A stretch of 64,000 nucleotides of DNA. Source: Balanoglossus misakiensis (taxonomy: Eukaryota > Hemichordata). The translations under genes and the position numbers were made by a program. The stretch spans positions 8,680,001 to 8,744,000 of the forward strand of contig CM082593.2 of NCBI GenBank assembly GCA_040954595.2, in the 5' to 3' direction. A model generated the notes under the pieces. That model did not search any database. It was not told the DNA's origin and was given only the letters and a program-made list of their open reading frames with translations. The stretch's first letter is position 1, and each line of letters begins with the position of its first letter. Shown here piece by piece: positions 25,280 to 37,028 of this stretch.

Positions 25280-25675
25280 ATTTTTTTTTTCATTTATTAA
25301 TTTATTTGCTTGCTTGCTTATCCATCTGTTCATTCATTCATTCATTCATTCATTCATTCACTCAATCACTCATTTATTTATTTGCTTGTGTGGGTGTATG
25401 TTTGCATGTACCCGGGTATGTATGTATGTATTTATTGTATGTATTGTATGTCTGTCTGTCTGTATGTATTAATTGTATGTATGTATGTATATATGTATGT
25501 ATGTATGTCTGTCTGTCTGTCTGTATGTATGTATTTAATGTATGTATGTATGTATGTATGTATGTACCGTATGTACAGTATGTATGTATGTATGTATGTA
25601 TGTATGTATGTATGTATGTATGTATGTACAGTATGTACAGTATGTATGTATGTATGTATGTATGTATGTATGGGT
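25280..25675. repeat. ATTC and TGTA/CTGT tetranucleotide microsatellites
   Basis: (ATTC)n at about 25330-25360, then (TGTA)n and (CTGT)n blocks at about 25412-25670, interrupted by ACAGTATGTA. Open frames of Met-Tyr-Val-Cys repeats come from these tetranucleotides and are not genes. Confidence 0.95.
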
Positions 25676-25682
25676 GCCTGGG

Positions 25683-28600
25683 AGTACTTTCTGGTGGCAT
25701 TTTGGCCTCTGTGTTTGCCATGGCCGGGTTTTCGAATTCATATTCGAATTGTCAACATTTTTGGGTGTCTGTGACATCTCTCTCGTCACATTCTGGCCTC
25801 TGTGTTTGCTGTGGTTGTGTTTTCGAATTTTTATTCGAATTGTCAACACTTTTGGGTGTCTGTGACTACTCTCTCGTCACATTCTGGCCTCTGTGTTTGC
25901 CGTGGTTGTGTTTTCGAATTCATATTCGAATTGTCAACATTTCTGGGTGTCTGTGACTACTCTCTCGTCACATTTTGGCCTCTGTGTTTGCCGTGGTTGT
26001 GTTTTCGAATTCATATTCGAATTGTCGACATTTTTGGGTGTCTGTGACCACTCTCTCGTCACATTTTGGCCTCTGTGTTTGCCGTGGTTGTGTTTTCGAA
26101 TTCTTATTCGAATTGTCAACACTTTTGGGTGTCTGTGACTACTCTCTCGTCACATTCTGGCCTCTGTGTTTGCCGTGGTTGTGTTTTCGAATTCATATTC
26201 GAATTGTCAACATTTCTGGGTGTCTGTGACTACATCTCGTCACATTTTGGCCTCTGTGTTTGCCGTGGTTGTGTTTTCGAATTCATATTCGAATTGTCGA
26301 CATTTTTGGGTGTCTGTGACCACTCTCTCGTCACATTTTGGCCTCTGTGTTTGCCGTGGTTGTGTTTTCGAATTCTTATTCGAATTGTCAACACTTTTGG
26401 GTGTCTGTGACTACTCTCTCGTCACATTCTGGCCTCTGTGTTTGCCGTGGTTGTGTTTTCGAATTCATATTCGAATTGTCAACATTTCTGGGTGTCTGTG
26501 ACTACATCTCGTCACATTTTGGCCTCTGTGTTTGCCGTGGTTGTGTTTTCGAATTCATATTCGAATTGTCAACATTTCTGGGTGTCTGTGACTACTCTCT
26601 CGTCACATTTTGGCCTCTGTGTTTGCTGTGGTTGTGTTTTCGAATTCATATTCGAATTGTCGACATTTTTGGGTGTCTGTGACCACTCTCTCGTCACATT
26701 TTGGCCTCTGTGTTTGCCGTGGTTGTGTTTTCGAATTCTTATTCGAATTGTCAACACTTTTGGGTGTCTGTGACTACTCTCTCGTCACATTCTGGCCTCT
26801 GTGTTTGCCGTGGTTGTGTTTTCGAATTCATATTCGAATTGTCAACATTTCTGGGTGTCTGTGACTACATCTCGTCACATTTTGGCCTCTGTGTTTGCCG
26901 TGGTTGTGTTTTCGAATTCATATTCGAATTGTCAACATTTCTGGGTGTCTGTGACTACATCTCGTCACATTTTGGCCTCTGTGTTTGCCGTGGTTGTGTT
27001 TTCGAATTCTTATTCGAATTGTCGACATTTTTGGGTGTCTGTGACTACTCTCTCGTCACATTCTGGCCTCTGTGTTTGCCGTGGTTGTGTTTTCGAATTC
27101 ATATTCGAATTGTCGACATTTTTGGGTGTCTGTGACTACTCTTTCGTCACATTCTGGCCTCTGTGTTTGCCGTGGTTGTGTTTTCGAATTCATATTCGAA
27201 TTGTCGACATTTTTGGGTGTCTGTGACTACATCTCGTCACATTTTGGCCTCTGTGTTTGCCGTGGTTGTGTTTTCGAATTCTTATTCGAATTGTCGACAT
27301 TTTTGGGTGTCTGTGACCACTCTCTCGTCACATTCTGGCCTCTGTGTTTGCCGTGGTTGTGTTTTCGAATTCTTATTCGAATTGTCGACATTTTGGGTGT
27401 CTGTGACCACTCTCGTCACATTGTGGCCTCTGTGTTTGCCGTGGTTGTGTTTTCGAATTCTTATTCGAATTGTCGACATTTTGGGTGTCTGTGACCACTC
27501 TCGTCACATTGTGGCCTCTGTGTTTGCCGTGGTTGTGTTTTCGAATTCTTATTCGAATTGTCGACATTTTTGGGTGTCTGTGACTACTCTCTCGTCACAT
27601 TGTGGCCTCTGTGTTTGCCGTGGTTGTGTTTTCGAATTCTTATTCGAATTGTCGACATTTTTGGGTGTCTGTGACCACTCTCTCGTCACATTCTGGCCTC
27701 TGTGTTTGCCGTGGTTGTGTTTTCGAATTCATATTCGAATTGTCGACATTTTTGGGTGTCTGTGACCACTCTCTCGTCACATTCTGGCCTCTGTGTTTGC
27801 CGTGGTTGTGTTTTCGAATTCATATTCGAATTGTCGACATTTTTGGGTGTCTGTGACCACTCTCTCGTCACATTCTGGCCTCTGTGTTTGCCGTGGTTGT
27901 GTTTTCGAATTCATATTCGAATTGTCGACATTTTTGGGTGTCTGTGACCACTCTCTCGTCACATTCTGGCCTCTGTGTTTGCCGTGGTTGTGTTTTCGAA
28001 TTCATATTCGAATTGTCGACATTTTTGGGTTGGGTGTCTGTGACCACTCTCGTCACATTGTGGCCTCTGTGTTTGCCGTGGTTGTGTTTTCGAATTCTTA
28101 TTCGAATTGTCGACATTTTGGGTGTCTGTGACCACTCTCTCGTCACATTCTGGCCTCTGTGTTTGCCGTGGTTGTGTTTTCGAATTCATATTCGAATTGT
28201 CGACATTTTTGGGTGTCTGTGACCACTCTCTCGTCACATTCTGGCCTCTGTGTTTGCCGTGGTTGTGTTTTCGAATTCATATTCGAATTGTCGACATTTT
28301 TGGGTGTCTGTGACTACTCTCTCGTCACATTCTGGCCTCTGTGTTTGCCGTGGTTGTGTTTTCGAATTCTTATTCGAATTGTCGACATTTTGGGTGTCTG
28401 TGACCACTCTCTCGTCACATTCTGGCCTCTGTGTTTGCCGTGGTTGTGTTTTCGAATTCATATTCGAATTGTCAACATTTTTGGGTGTCTGTGACTACTC
28501 TCTCGTCACATTCTGGCCTCTGTGTTTGCCGTGGTTGTGTTTTCGAATTCATATTCGAATTGTCGACATTTTGGGTGTCTGTGACTACTCTCTCGTCACA

Positions 28601-29172
28601 TTCTGGCCTCTGTGTTTGCCGTGGTTGTGTTTTCGAATTCTTATTCGAATTGTCGACATTTTGGGTGTCTGTGACCACTCTCTCGTCACATTCTGGCCTC
28701 TGTGTTTGCCGTGGTTGTGTTTTCGAATTCATATTCGAATTGTCGACATTTTTGGGTGTCTGTGACCACTCTCTCGTCACATTCTGGCCTCTGTGTTTGC
28801 CGTGGTTGTTTTTTCGAATTCTTATTCGAATTGTCGACATTTTGGGTGTCTGTGACCACTCTCTCGTCACATTCTGGCCTCTGTGTTTGCCGTGGTTGTG
28901 TTTTCGAATTCATATTCGAATTGTCAACATTTTTGGGTGTCTGTGACATCTCTCTCGTCACATTCTGGCCTCTGTGTTTGCCGTGGTTGTGTTTTCGAAT
29001 TCATATTCGAATTGTCAACATTTTTGGGTGTCTGTGACATCTCTCTCGTCACATTCTGGCCTCTGTGTTTGCCGTGGTTGTGTTTTCGAATTCATATTCG
29101 AATTGTCAACATTTTTGGGTGTCTGTGACTACTCTCTGGCACATTCTGGCCTCTGTGTTTGCTGTGGTTGTG
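25683..29172. repeat. 91-bp minisatellite (about 38 copies) with a conserved hairpin
   Basis: Units of 91 bp run TGGCCTCTGTGTTTGCCGTG, GTTGTGTTTTCGAAT, a 4-base loop, ATTCGAATTGTC(A/G)ACA and TTTTTGGGTGTCTGTGAC, ending (C/T)ACTCTCTCGTCACATT(C/T). Some copies are 88-90 bp (ACATCTCGTC or one fewer T). A perfect 7-bp inverted repeat (TTCGAAT/ATTCGAA) closes a 4-base loop that varies (TCAT, TCTT, TTTT). Since 91 is not a multiple of three and stops are rare, frames stay open across units on both strands. These are artefacts. A longer period of three to seven units is visible between 25975 and 26864. Confidence 0.96.
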
Positions 29173-29277
29173 TTCTTTCCGCGCCTAGGATGTTTTTGGT
29201 CATCTGATGAAGCTGGTTCTCTACAAGATCCCAAGAATCCCAAGATTGCAGTCCGTCTTCAAGCAATTTATGTTTTT

Positions 29278-29290
29278 GCGCGCGCGCGCG
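29278..29290. repeat. Alternating GC run
   Basis: Thirteen bases of alternating G and C (GCGCGCGCGCGCG) at the right flank of the 91-bp array. Such runs can adopt Z-DNA; no further role is supported. Confidence 0.85.
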
Positions 29291-29399
29291 TCTGTCGCTT
29301 GCTCCGTTGTACTTTCCCATATTATAAATAAAGAATACGGTATGTATGTGTGTGCATTTTAAAATTTTTAGGATTTTATTATCTGTCTGTGTTCTTTTT

Positions 29400-32300
29400 C
29401 CTATTTTTTTAGGGTATGTCTTTAATGAATTTTTCCAATGGCTATAACAGATGAGAAGGTTTCAATTGCAATATGTTTTTATAATACCATAGTTTAGCAT
29501 GACTAACTTAATTTCATGATGAGAAAAATATTTCAATAAATACTTCAAGTCCACTAAAACTTGCAATAGATCCTTCAAGTCCAGTGTAGTTTCCTGGGAT
29601 CAGTTCATTAGTTGGGTTTTTTGTTTGTTTGCGTAGTATTCAACAGTTCGATATGTTGGTATATCTATTTTATGGTCACGTCTTGCCCACTGAGTCTGTC
29701 GGTAATCAATAGATTTTCCCCACATTGCTAGCGAGTCCCACACAACGACGGCCCCAATCAACAGACTCAGTGCACAAGTAGGTTCTTTAAAATTACCTTA
29801 ATGATTTTGCCTTTACTTGACATAATTAAGTATTTTTATATCACACTTTTAATGCATTTGCATCGTTGCATGTATATGCATTGTGTGATTACTAGGTTTA
29901 TAGTGCTTTGATTTTTGATGATTTTTTTTTCTTTTTAAATACATAAATAATGTGTTTGCAGTAGCCATATAGGCATAATTGTTTTTTTTTTGGCAGGGGG
30001 GGGGGATATATTGGTGAATTTGCTCTTAAATTGAATAGCATTAAGCCTATGCAACATGGCTTACAGGCAACACATTATTTAAACTTTGTGGACAATAAAA
30101 GAAACTTCACATTGTGGAGTTTTCTTTATTTTATACACTTTCAGTTTTGAGTTATTTAAACGCACATCTTTAGCCTTTTTCCTCAATGTTCGAGGGTCTT
30201 TAATGAACTTTTTTCCAATGGCTGTATCAGACGAGGTAATTTGCTTTGGCTTGACATTGCCAAATATTTATGCATCGTCTGAGTGTTTGCAGTCCTTTGA
30301 TTTTATTGATGAAAATTTCCTTTATAAGAACATAAATAATGTGTTTGCAGAAGCCATGTATTCATAATTGTTTTGTTTTGATTGTATTTTTTGTTGGGGG
30401 GGAGGGTAGTAAATCAGTAAATTTGCTCATAAATTGAATGGCATGGAGATCATGCATCATGGCTTACAGGCAACACATTATTTACAATGATATACTTCTT
30501 TTTAAGAAGTTTTCTCTATTTTATACACATTTAGTTTTCAGTTATTTTACATTTTAACATTCCTCTTTTTCCTTAATTTAAGAGGGTCTTTCACATTTTC
30601 AAGTGACTTTATCAGATAAGATTTTAATTTTCTAAATAATGTGTTTGCAGAAGCCATATATTCATAATTGTTATGTTTGTATTTCGGGGGGAGGGTAGTA
30701 AATCAGTAAATTTGCTTATAAATTGAATGGCATGGAGATCATGCATCATGGCTTACAGGCAACACATTATTTACAATGATATACTTCTTTTCAAGAAGTT
30801 TTCTCTATTTTATACACATTTAGTTTTCAGTTATTTTACATTTTAACATTCCTCTTTTTCCTTAATTTAAGAGGGTCTTTCACATTTTCAAGTGACTTTA
30901 TCAGATAAGATTTTAATTTGCTAAATAATGTGTTTGCAGAAGCCATATATTCATAATTGTTATGTTTGTATTTCGGGGGGAGGGTAGTAAATCAGTAAAT
31001 TTGCTCATAAATTGAATGGCATGGAGATCATGCATCATGGCTTACAGGCAACACATTATTTACAATGATATACTTCTTTTCAAGAAGTTTTCTCTATTTT
31101 ATACACATTTAGTTTTCAGTTATTTTACATTTGAACATTCTTTTTTTTCCTTAATTTAAGAGGGTCTTTCACATTTTCAAGTGACTTTATCAGATAAGAT
31201 TTTAATTTTCTAAATAATGTGTTTGCAGAAGCCATATATTCATAATTGTTATGTTTTGTTTGTATTTCGGGGGGAGGGTAGTAAATCAGTAAATTTGCTT
31301 ATAAATTGAATGGCATGGAGATCATGCATCATGGCTTACAGGCAACACATTATTTACAATGATATACTTCTTTTTAAGAAGTTTTCTCTATTTTATACAC
31401 GTTTAGTTTTCAGTTATTTTACATTTGAACATTCCTCTTTTTCCTTAATTTAAGAGGGTCTTTCACATTTTCAAGTGACTTTATCAGATAAGATTTTAAT
31501 TTGCTAAATAATGTGTTTGCAGAAGCCATATATTCATAATTGTTTTGTTTTGTTTGTATTTCGGGGGGGGGGGGGGGGTAGTAAATCAGTAAATTTGCTT
31601 ATAAATTGAATGGCATGGAGATCATGCATCATGGCTTACAGGCAACACATTATTTACAATGATATACTTCTCTTCAAGAAGTTTTCTCTATTTTATACAC
31701 ATTTAGTTTTCAGTTATTTTACATTTTAACATTCCTCTTTTTCCTTAATTTAAGAGGGTCTTTCACATTTTCAAGTGACTTTATCAGATAAGATTTTAAT
31801 TTGCTAAATAATGTGTTTGCAGAAGCCATATATTCATAATTGTTTTGTTTTGTTTGTATTTCGGGGGGGGGGGTAGTAAATCAGTAAATTTGCTTATAAA
31901 TTGAATGGCATGGAGATCATGCATCATGGCTTACAGGCAACACATTATTTACAATGATATACTTCTTTTTAAGAAGTTTTCTCTATTTTATACACATTTA
32001 GTTTTCAGTTATTTTACATTTTAACATTCCTCTTTTTCCTTAATTTAAGAGGGTCTTTCACATTTTCAAGTGACTTTATCAGATAAGATTTTAATTTGCT
32101 AAATAATGTGTTTGCAGAAGCCATATATTCATAATTGTTTTGTTTTGTTTGTATTTCGGGGGGAGGGTAGTAAATCAGTAAATTTGCTTATAAATTGAAT
32201 GGCATGGAGATCATGCATCATGGCTTACAGGCAACACATTATTTACAATGATATACTTCTTTTTAAGAAGTTTTATACACATTCAGTTTTCAGTTATTTT

Positions 32301-32700
32301 ACATTTTAACATTCCTCTTTTTCCTTAATTTAAGAGGGTCTTTCACATTTTCAAGTGACTTTATCAGATAAGATTTTAATTTGCTAAATAATGTGTTTGC
32401 AGAAGCCATATATTCATAATTGTTTTGTTTTGTTTGTATTTCGGGGGGAGGGTAGTAAATCAGTAAATTTGCTTATAAATTGAATGGCATGGAGATCATG
32501 CATCATGGCTTACAGGCAACACATTATTTACACTTTTTTGACAGTAAAATACTTTCAATTTGCTTTTGAAGATTTCAACATTCATCTACATTTTCCCCCC
32601 AATTTTGGGGGATCATCAATGAAGTCTTCGCAGTGGCTGTAACTGATGAGGTTTCCTGCGTATATCTCTTCAAGTCCAGCACAGTTTCATTTTATCACAG
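29400..32700. repeat. ~290-bp satellite (about 8 good copies plus diverged edge copies)
   Basis: Units contain a G tract (CGGGGGGAGGGTAGTAAATC), GAATGGCATGGAGATCATGC, GGCTTACAGGCAACACATTA, TACACATTTAGTTTTCAG, TTCCTTAATTTAAGAGGGTC, GTGACTTTATCAGATAAGAT and TGTGTTTGCAGAAGCCATAT. The phrase GGCTTACAGGCAACACATTA lies at about 30058, 30460, 30749, 31036, 31333, 31631, 31927, 32221 and 32506 (spacing mostly 285-298). The first copies (29400-30400) and the last (32540-32700) are clearly more diverged than the central ones. No coding signal. Confidence 0.93.
29682..29778. repeat. Inverted repeat CACTGAGTCTGT/ACAGACTCAGTG
   Basis: Perfect 12-bp arms at 29688-29699 and 29761-29772, extended by CTTG/CAAG after two mismatches, with a spacer of 61 bp. 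It could be the remains of a small foldback element. Confidence 0.6.
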
Positions 32701-34075
32701 GAGCCATCCCAAGGAGAAAGGGGTCTTTATAAGGGTGGGGGATATTTATGACTATATGACCCGTTTCTGTTTGGGATCGCCCCCAGTACATTAGTCACTT
32801 TAGACTCAACTGCTGTGTGCAGTGTTCAATAGTATGACTTTATTCTTTTTGTATTTTAATATGAAATTTAAGATTTTACGTTCACGTGACATTGTTTGAG
32901 ATTTATTCTTATAGACATTAAGGTCCACTATGTGTTACATTTGACAAATTTTTCAGTACGTAATTTTGGTCTATGTATGCACCACGATTTCTGGTATGCA
33001 TAATCAGCATTGTTATTGTTAACAATTGTATTCAAGTCAATTGAATGCATTTGTCAATATTAACAATTCTGTACCAAAAATTACAGGTAGTTGCCCTTTA
33101 ATTGTAAATGCTACATTTAGAACAGTGTAACACCAAACCTATTATGGTTTATTGAGAACACTTTATTCATTCAGAGATGAAATATTAATTTTTGTCAGTT
33201 TTAGTTTAGACCTACAATACCAAATTTTGCTTGGTATTGTAAAACTTCCAACATTTTCTTTCTGTGAACCTGCTATTTTGTGTAACAGATTAGCATCTTA
33301 ACTTGAAAGTAGGGTTTTCAAAGAGGCATTAATTTAGAAATAGAATTTTTTGTAACGTTGGTGAATTACCTACGCTTTCCCAGAGTTTTTTCCCCTTATC
33401 CTGAAAAAAAGGTTTTATCTCTGGGTTTTGGTGCGGGGTAAATTTTGTTTATATATCATTCAAGTTTAGAATAAAGTACATGAGCCGCTCCTCATGTAAA
33501 ATTGACATGTATTGTGTGTGTGTATGCTTTTGGATGTGGTCGCCTGCAGGCCAGGTGGCATGGCCATGGAGACTACACGTGGAGTGGGTTGGGTCTTTGT
33601 ATGTATGTCTTGAGAGCTAGTGGATTGTGTGCATCAGTCAACAGGACATGTGTATGAACTTGAAAATGGTAGCTTCTATCACAGGGATAGTTGATGTGTA
33701 GATGTGATCTGGTGGCAGAATGTGAACACCGTCTGTGAAGCTGAATTGGGAGGGAGTAAAGAATGTTGGGATGAGAATCTGGTGGAATAGCCATGCTGTT
33801 CTGTCTATACCCCCTGGTTGCAAAGTCATTAAAAACTCCATGAACAAATGGAACATCATGTAAAACGTTTATTTTATGAAGAATACAATTAGGGGTGCAA
33901 CACAGTGCATGGGAACAGCCTCAGTGATGACTCCATCATAGTCCAATTCAGTGAGGACACAATATGTCTCAAAGCAAGAGTTGTAGAATGATAAATGCTT
34001 AAAAAAACATGTAATAATGTTGAATCTGGCAGTATTCATTCAGATTTGTCTGTGAAATGCGCGTGGAAAGGATGT
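32701..34075. other. Non-coding, no gene recognised
   Basis: Intergenic sequence downstream (3') of the minus-strand SDR gene. Overlapping minus-strand frames at 33573-33859 have no recognisable domain. Some of 33850-34075 may be the SDR 3' UTR. Confidence 0.45.
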
Positions 34076-36500
34076 TTAATCAGTCAAGAAATTCTGGACT
34101 GTTGCATTCACTAGTTTTTCTCCTGTTACATCTTTAAATTTCATCCCCATGTTATTGCGTACACCTTCGGATGACTGGTAATGGAAATTTGGCTTCTCTT
34201 GCAGAATTATGCTGAAAATAAATTCTGCTGCTTCATCTGCCGTCTGGCCTATACCGGCAATCATTCTCTGGCGAGCCCTTTCATTCACTTTGGTTAACTC
34301 AATAGTGGCAGCATCTGTTTTGGATAGATCAACATCCTGAAGCAACAGGTCCATATTCTTTCTCACATCTGTCATCACTGGTCCAAATTGTACAGTGCTG
34401 ACGCTGTAAGGTACCATGAAATTTAGAGTTATGTAATATTTCAGACGATGAAATATTTCAGACAATGAGACAGTAGAGGATCTCTCTATATGAATAAAAT
34501 CAGGTGTAGACATAGGCGGTGTTTTACCTTTGCTAATATGGGGGTCACACAGGCATCATTAAGACGGTTCTGAAGTGTCTCAGATTTGAAACCGTCTTTA
34601 AAGATTTGTGGACGGTAAGTGTCCTGAAACGTCTCAGATTTGAGACGGCTCTGCCGGCCAGACCTGAGCCGGTGTAAAGGATTAACACCTCTCCGCAATC
34701 CATTGTCTATGGGACTGAGCCTCAGCGCCTATACACAAACTTTGTGTGTGTGGACACAACGCGACTCAAAGGATTAACGCTCTGTGTTAGGGCAAAGAGT
34801 GTCTCAAATTTTACCCTGTGTATACCTGGTAAAAGTCTCTACTGTTCACATACTGCTTCTGTAGCCATGTACAAGACGCGAAATACATTTCAACATGTTT
34901 TAGGAAGTATAGAATGTGAAATTGCAGTCATTACACAGAATGGAAAAAGTAAAAAAAAAAAACTGAAAATATCCAAGGAAAACTACAACATTCCTTGTAT
35001 TAGCCAAGTAAAATTCTTTACTTACTAAACATTGAATTTCCGCATAGAGGATACCAAACATTCAGACATGCCTTCCATCGCATATTTTGATGCAGAATAA
35101 ACTTCTTTAAATGGGGTGCCTGTTGCATTCAACAAAGAAAATAACTTTGAGAAGACGAGAGGTGCATTTTTGAAAACAACGTCACTCCCGTCTTATATAC
35201 AGGGTTGGGCGACCTAGGTCATGTTTTCCACGATTATGGTGTTTTTTAGTTATCTACAAATCAACAAACAGCAAGAAATGACACATTGATTTTTTTTAAT
35301 TTTTATTATTATCATCATCATTTCCAATCCCTAAGCTCCCTATGATAAGAGAGAGAGCTCAACACATGTACTGTTTCCTAATTTCAGTGTAATTTTTGGA
35401 ACTTAAACTTACCAGTGACACCATACAAGGAGCTCACGTTTATAATTTTCCCAGATCTTTGCTTTTTCATTGTAGCTAGGGTGGCGCGTATAGTTCTTAA
35501 TGGTCCATAAAAATTAGTTTCCATCACATGTCGAACGGTTTCCATGGGGACACATTCAAACACTGCGCACAATCCAAGTCCAGCATTGTTAACTAAAAGA
35601 ATAACAAGATAACATTTCAGTATCTTGATTAATCCAGCTTTGGTGATCGAATTTATGCCACTGGGATGGATATGGACAGCTACAACGTCAAAGTTTCTAT
35701 ATCGTGTACTTCCTGGATTTCTTTTACCCGTCAAGCCCCTGTCCGGTCAATGAACTATCGCGTTCCAGTTGCTCTCTGTGCGTTGCTATGAACGTGACGT
35801 CACTGCGAGATCCCATCCCTTCTTTCAAGGCTTCTTTCAGTGCTTTGGTCTCGCAGTGACGTCACGTTCAAATATAAATATGGGTCTTTTGGGCTCCTTT
35901 GACTGTAGGTCTATATTACCCCTATTTGGATCGCTTTCAACACTTTGACCCCGCTCCCATCAAACTTTCGGAGATATACGAGACACACCCCCTCCTTATG
36001 GCCCTGCCGCCATACTACACTGGTACGTTACCAGCTGTGTCCACGATTTTTTTTTTTTGCGGTGAGAGGGCGGACCTGCATCCCGCCCTCTCCCCGTAAA
36101 AACAAAAATCGTCCAGGGAAGATGGAGGGGCTGCAAAACTGCAGCAATGTCCCACATTGGCCACAGTTCACAAGACCACTTCGAGAATATCTGAAATCCA
36201 CGAAAGAATATAATGTTGCTACCCTAACTACATACCTAAAACATCGATTCTCCCGGTCTCCTGAAAAAGATTTCTGAAGAAATCATCCACCGAATCGTCT
36301 TTAGTCACGTCAAGCTGGCGTACGAAAAGTGTTTTGTCCAGAACGTCTGCGGCTCCAATATCGAGGGCACCGCGTTTGGATAAGTTTCTCATGGTTGCGT
36401 ACACCTTGTATCTCTTGTCTTTGTCCTTTGCCAGCATTGTGGCCAAGGACAGCCCTATCCCAGTTGAACAACCTGTAATAACTACGACTAGTTGCGCCAT
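34076..36500 (-). CDS. HSD17B1/RDH8-like short-chain dehydrogenase, four exons, complete
   Basis: NAD(P)(H)-dependent short-chain dehydrogenase of the 17-beta-hydroxysteroid dehydrogenase 1 / retinol dehydrogenase 8 branch, predicted to oxidise or reduce a steroid or retinoid-like substrate. Coding exons on the minus strand: 36500-36236, 35592-35413, 35119-35026 and 34403-34076. All junctions are GT...AG, phases match (1, 1, 2), and the sum is 867 nt, giving 288 aa with a TAA stop. Family members are usually about 310-330 aa, so the C-terminus is short. Motifs: Rossmann TGCSTGIG at residues 9-16, NNAG at 90-93, catalytic Ser143 (NVSSLYG) and the YSASK active site with Tyr156 and Lys160. These are the same positions as in human HSD17B1 counted from Met. 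The start is the only Met before the Rossmann strand (MAQLVVVITG). Substrate and cofactor preference cannot be read from the sequence. Confidence 0.92.
34537..34832. repeat. Interspersed ~300-bp repeat, copy 1 (in SDR intron 3)
   Basis: The same sequence in the same orientation occurs at 62503-62816. Shared blocks include ATTAAGACGGTTCTGAAG, CTCCGCAA.CCATTGTCTATG, GGGACTGAGCCTCAGCGCCT and GACTCAAAGGATTAA.GCTCT. The edges are roughly inverted (GGGGTCACACA at the left of both; copy 2 ends TGTGTGAACC), suggesting a MITE-like element. Both copies lie in introns shortly upstream of an acceptor or donor. Confidence 0.8.
35790..35869. repeat. 21-bp perfect inverted repeat with CRE-like cores in SDR intron 1
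   Basis: Arms at 35790-35810 and 35849-35869 are exact reverse complements, with a 38-base spacer. Each arm contains GTGACGTCAC, the palindromic core of a CREB/ATF site (TGACGTCA). It could form a stable hairpin. Whether it acts as an enhancer or is a foldback-element terminus is not known. Confidence 0.8.
36042..36113. repeat. Hairpin: GC-rich stem extended by A/T tracts
   Basis: GAGAGGGCGG (about 36065-36073) pairs with CCGCCCTCTC about 10 bases away. Outside the stem ACGATTTTT pairs with AAAAATCGT. The region lies in SDR intron 1 close to the exon 1 donor. Confidence 0.7.
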
Positions 36501-37028
36501 GACTGAACAGTGGGACAGCTATGATGCCTTTGTCTTCAAAATTAAATTCTGGGTCGTCCAGTACCTTCGACATGTACGTCTTGTCAATATTTATTTAACC
36601 CCAGTTAGGCTAGGCCATAGACATCTGACCCGACGGGGTCATGGTGCAGCAGTAGATGCTACCCTGGGGTGATTCCTAGGAACTTTATAAAACCTCATGA
36701 GCTGCAACTTTTGAAAAATTATATCATGAAATTTACTTTTAAACTGTACTAATATTGGCCCATATAGGTGGATGCAGAATTATACACGTGTATAAACCCT
36801 AAGTATGAGTGCATACGCAAGTCTTAACCAGATAAAATAACAAAACTTTGCTGCAAAGGAATATGGCTGATTCAATGGGAAAATGCAAAATCCAACGAAA
36901 AGTGCATTCCCCAATTTGAAACTTCATAAACAAAGGATGATCTCATCCACTACACACCGTTTACACGGAAGTAAATGTACTACACAATCTGATTAGAATC
37001 AGATGAAGGGAACGGCGACGGCTTTTAC
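36501..37028. other. Upstream region of SDR gene
   Basis: This region should contain the 5' UTR and promoter of the minus-strand SDR gene. I see no clear TATA box at a defined distance. The right part ends in GGGAACGGCGACGG (about 37010-37023), which recurs inverted at about 38252-38275 beyond the neighbouring transposon. Confidence 0.4.

Noticed and set aside
25249-29128. Cys/Val/Phe-rich and Met-Tyr-Val-Cys frames over the 91-bp and TGTA repeats
   Set aside because: Repeat artefacts open on both strands in several frames.
33573-33859. Two overlapping minus-strand frames of 73 codons
   Set aside because: No domain, different frames of the same segment, and located 3' of the SDR gene where UTR or intergenic DNA is expected.
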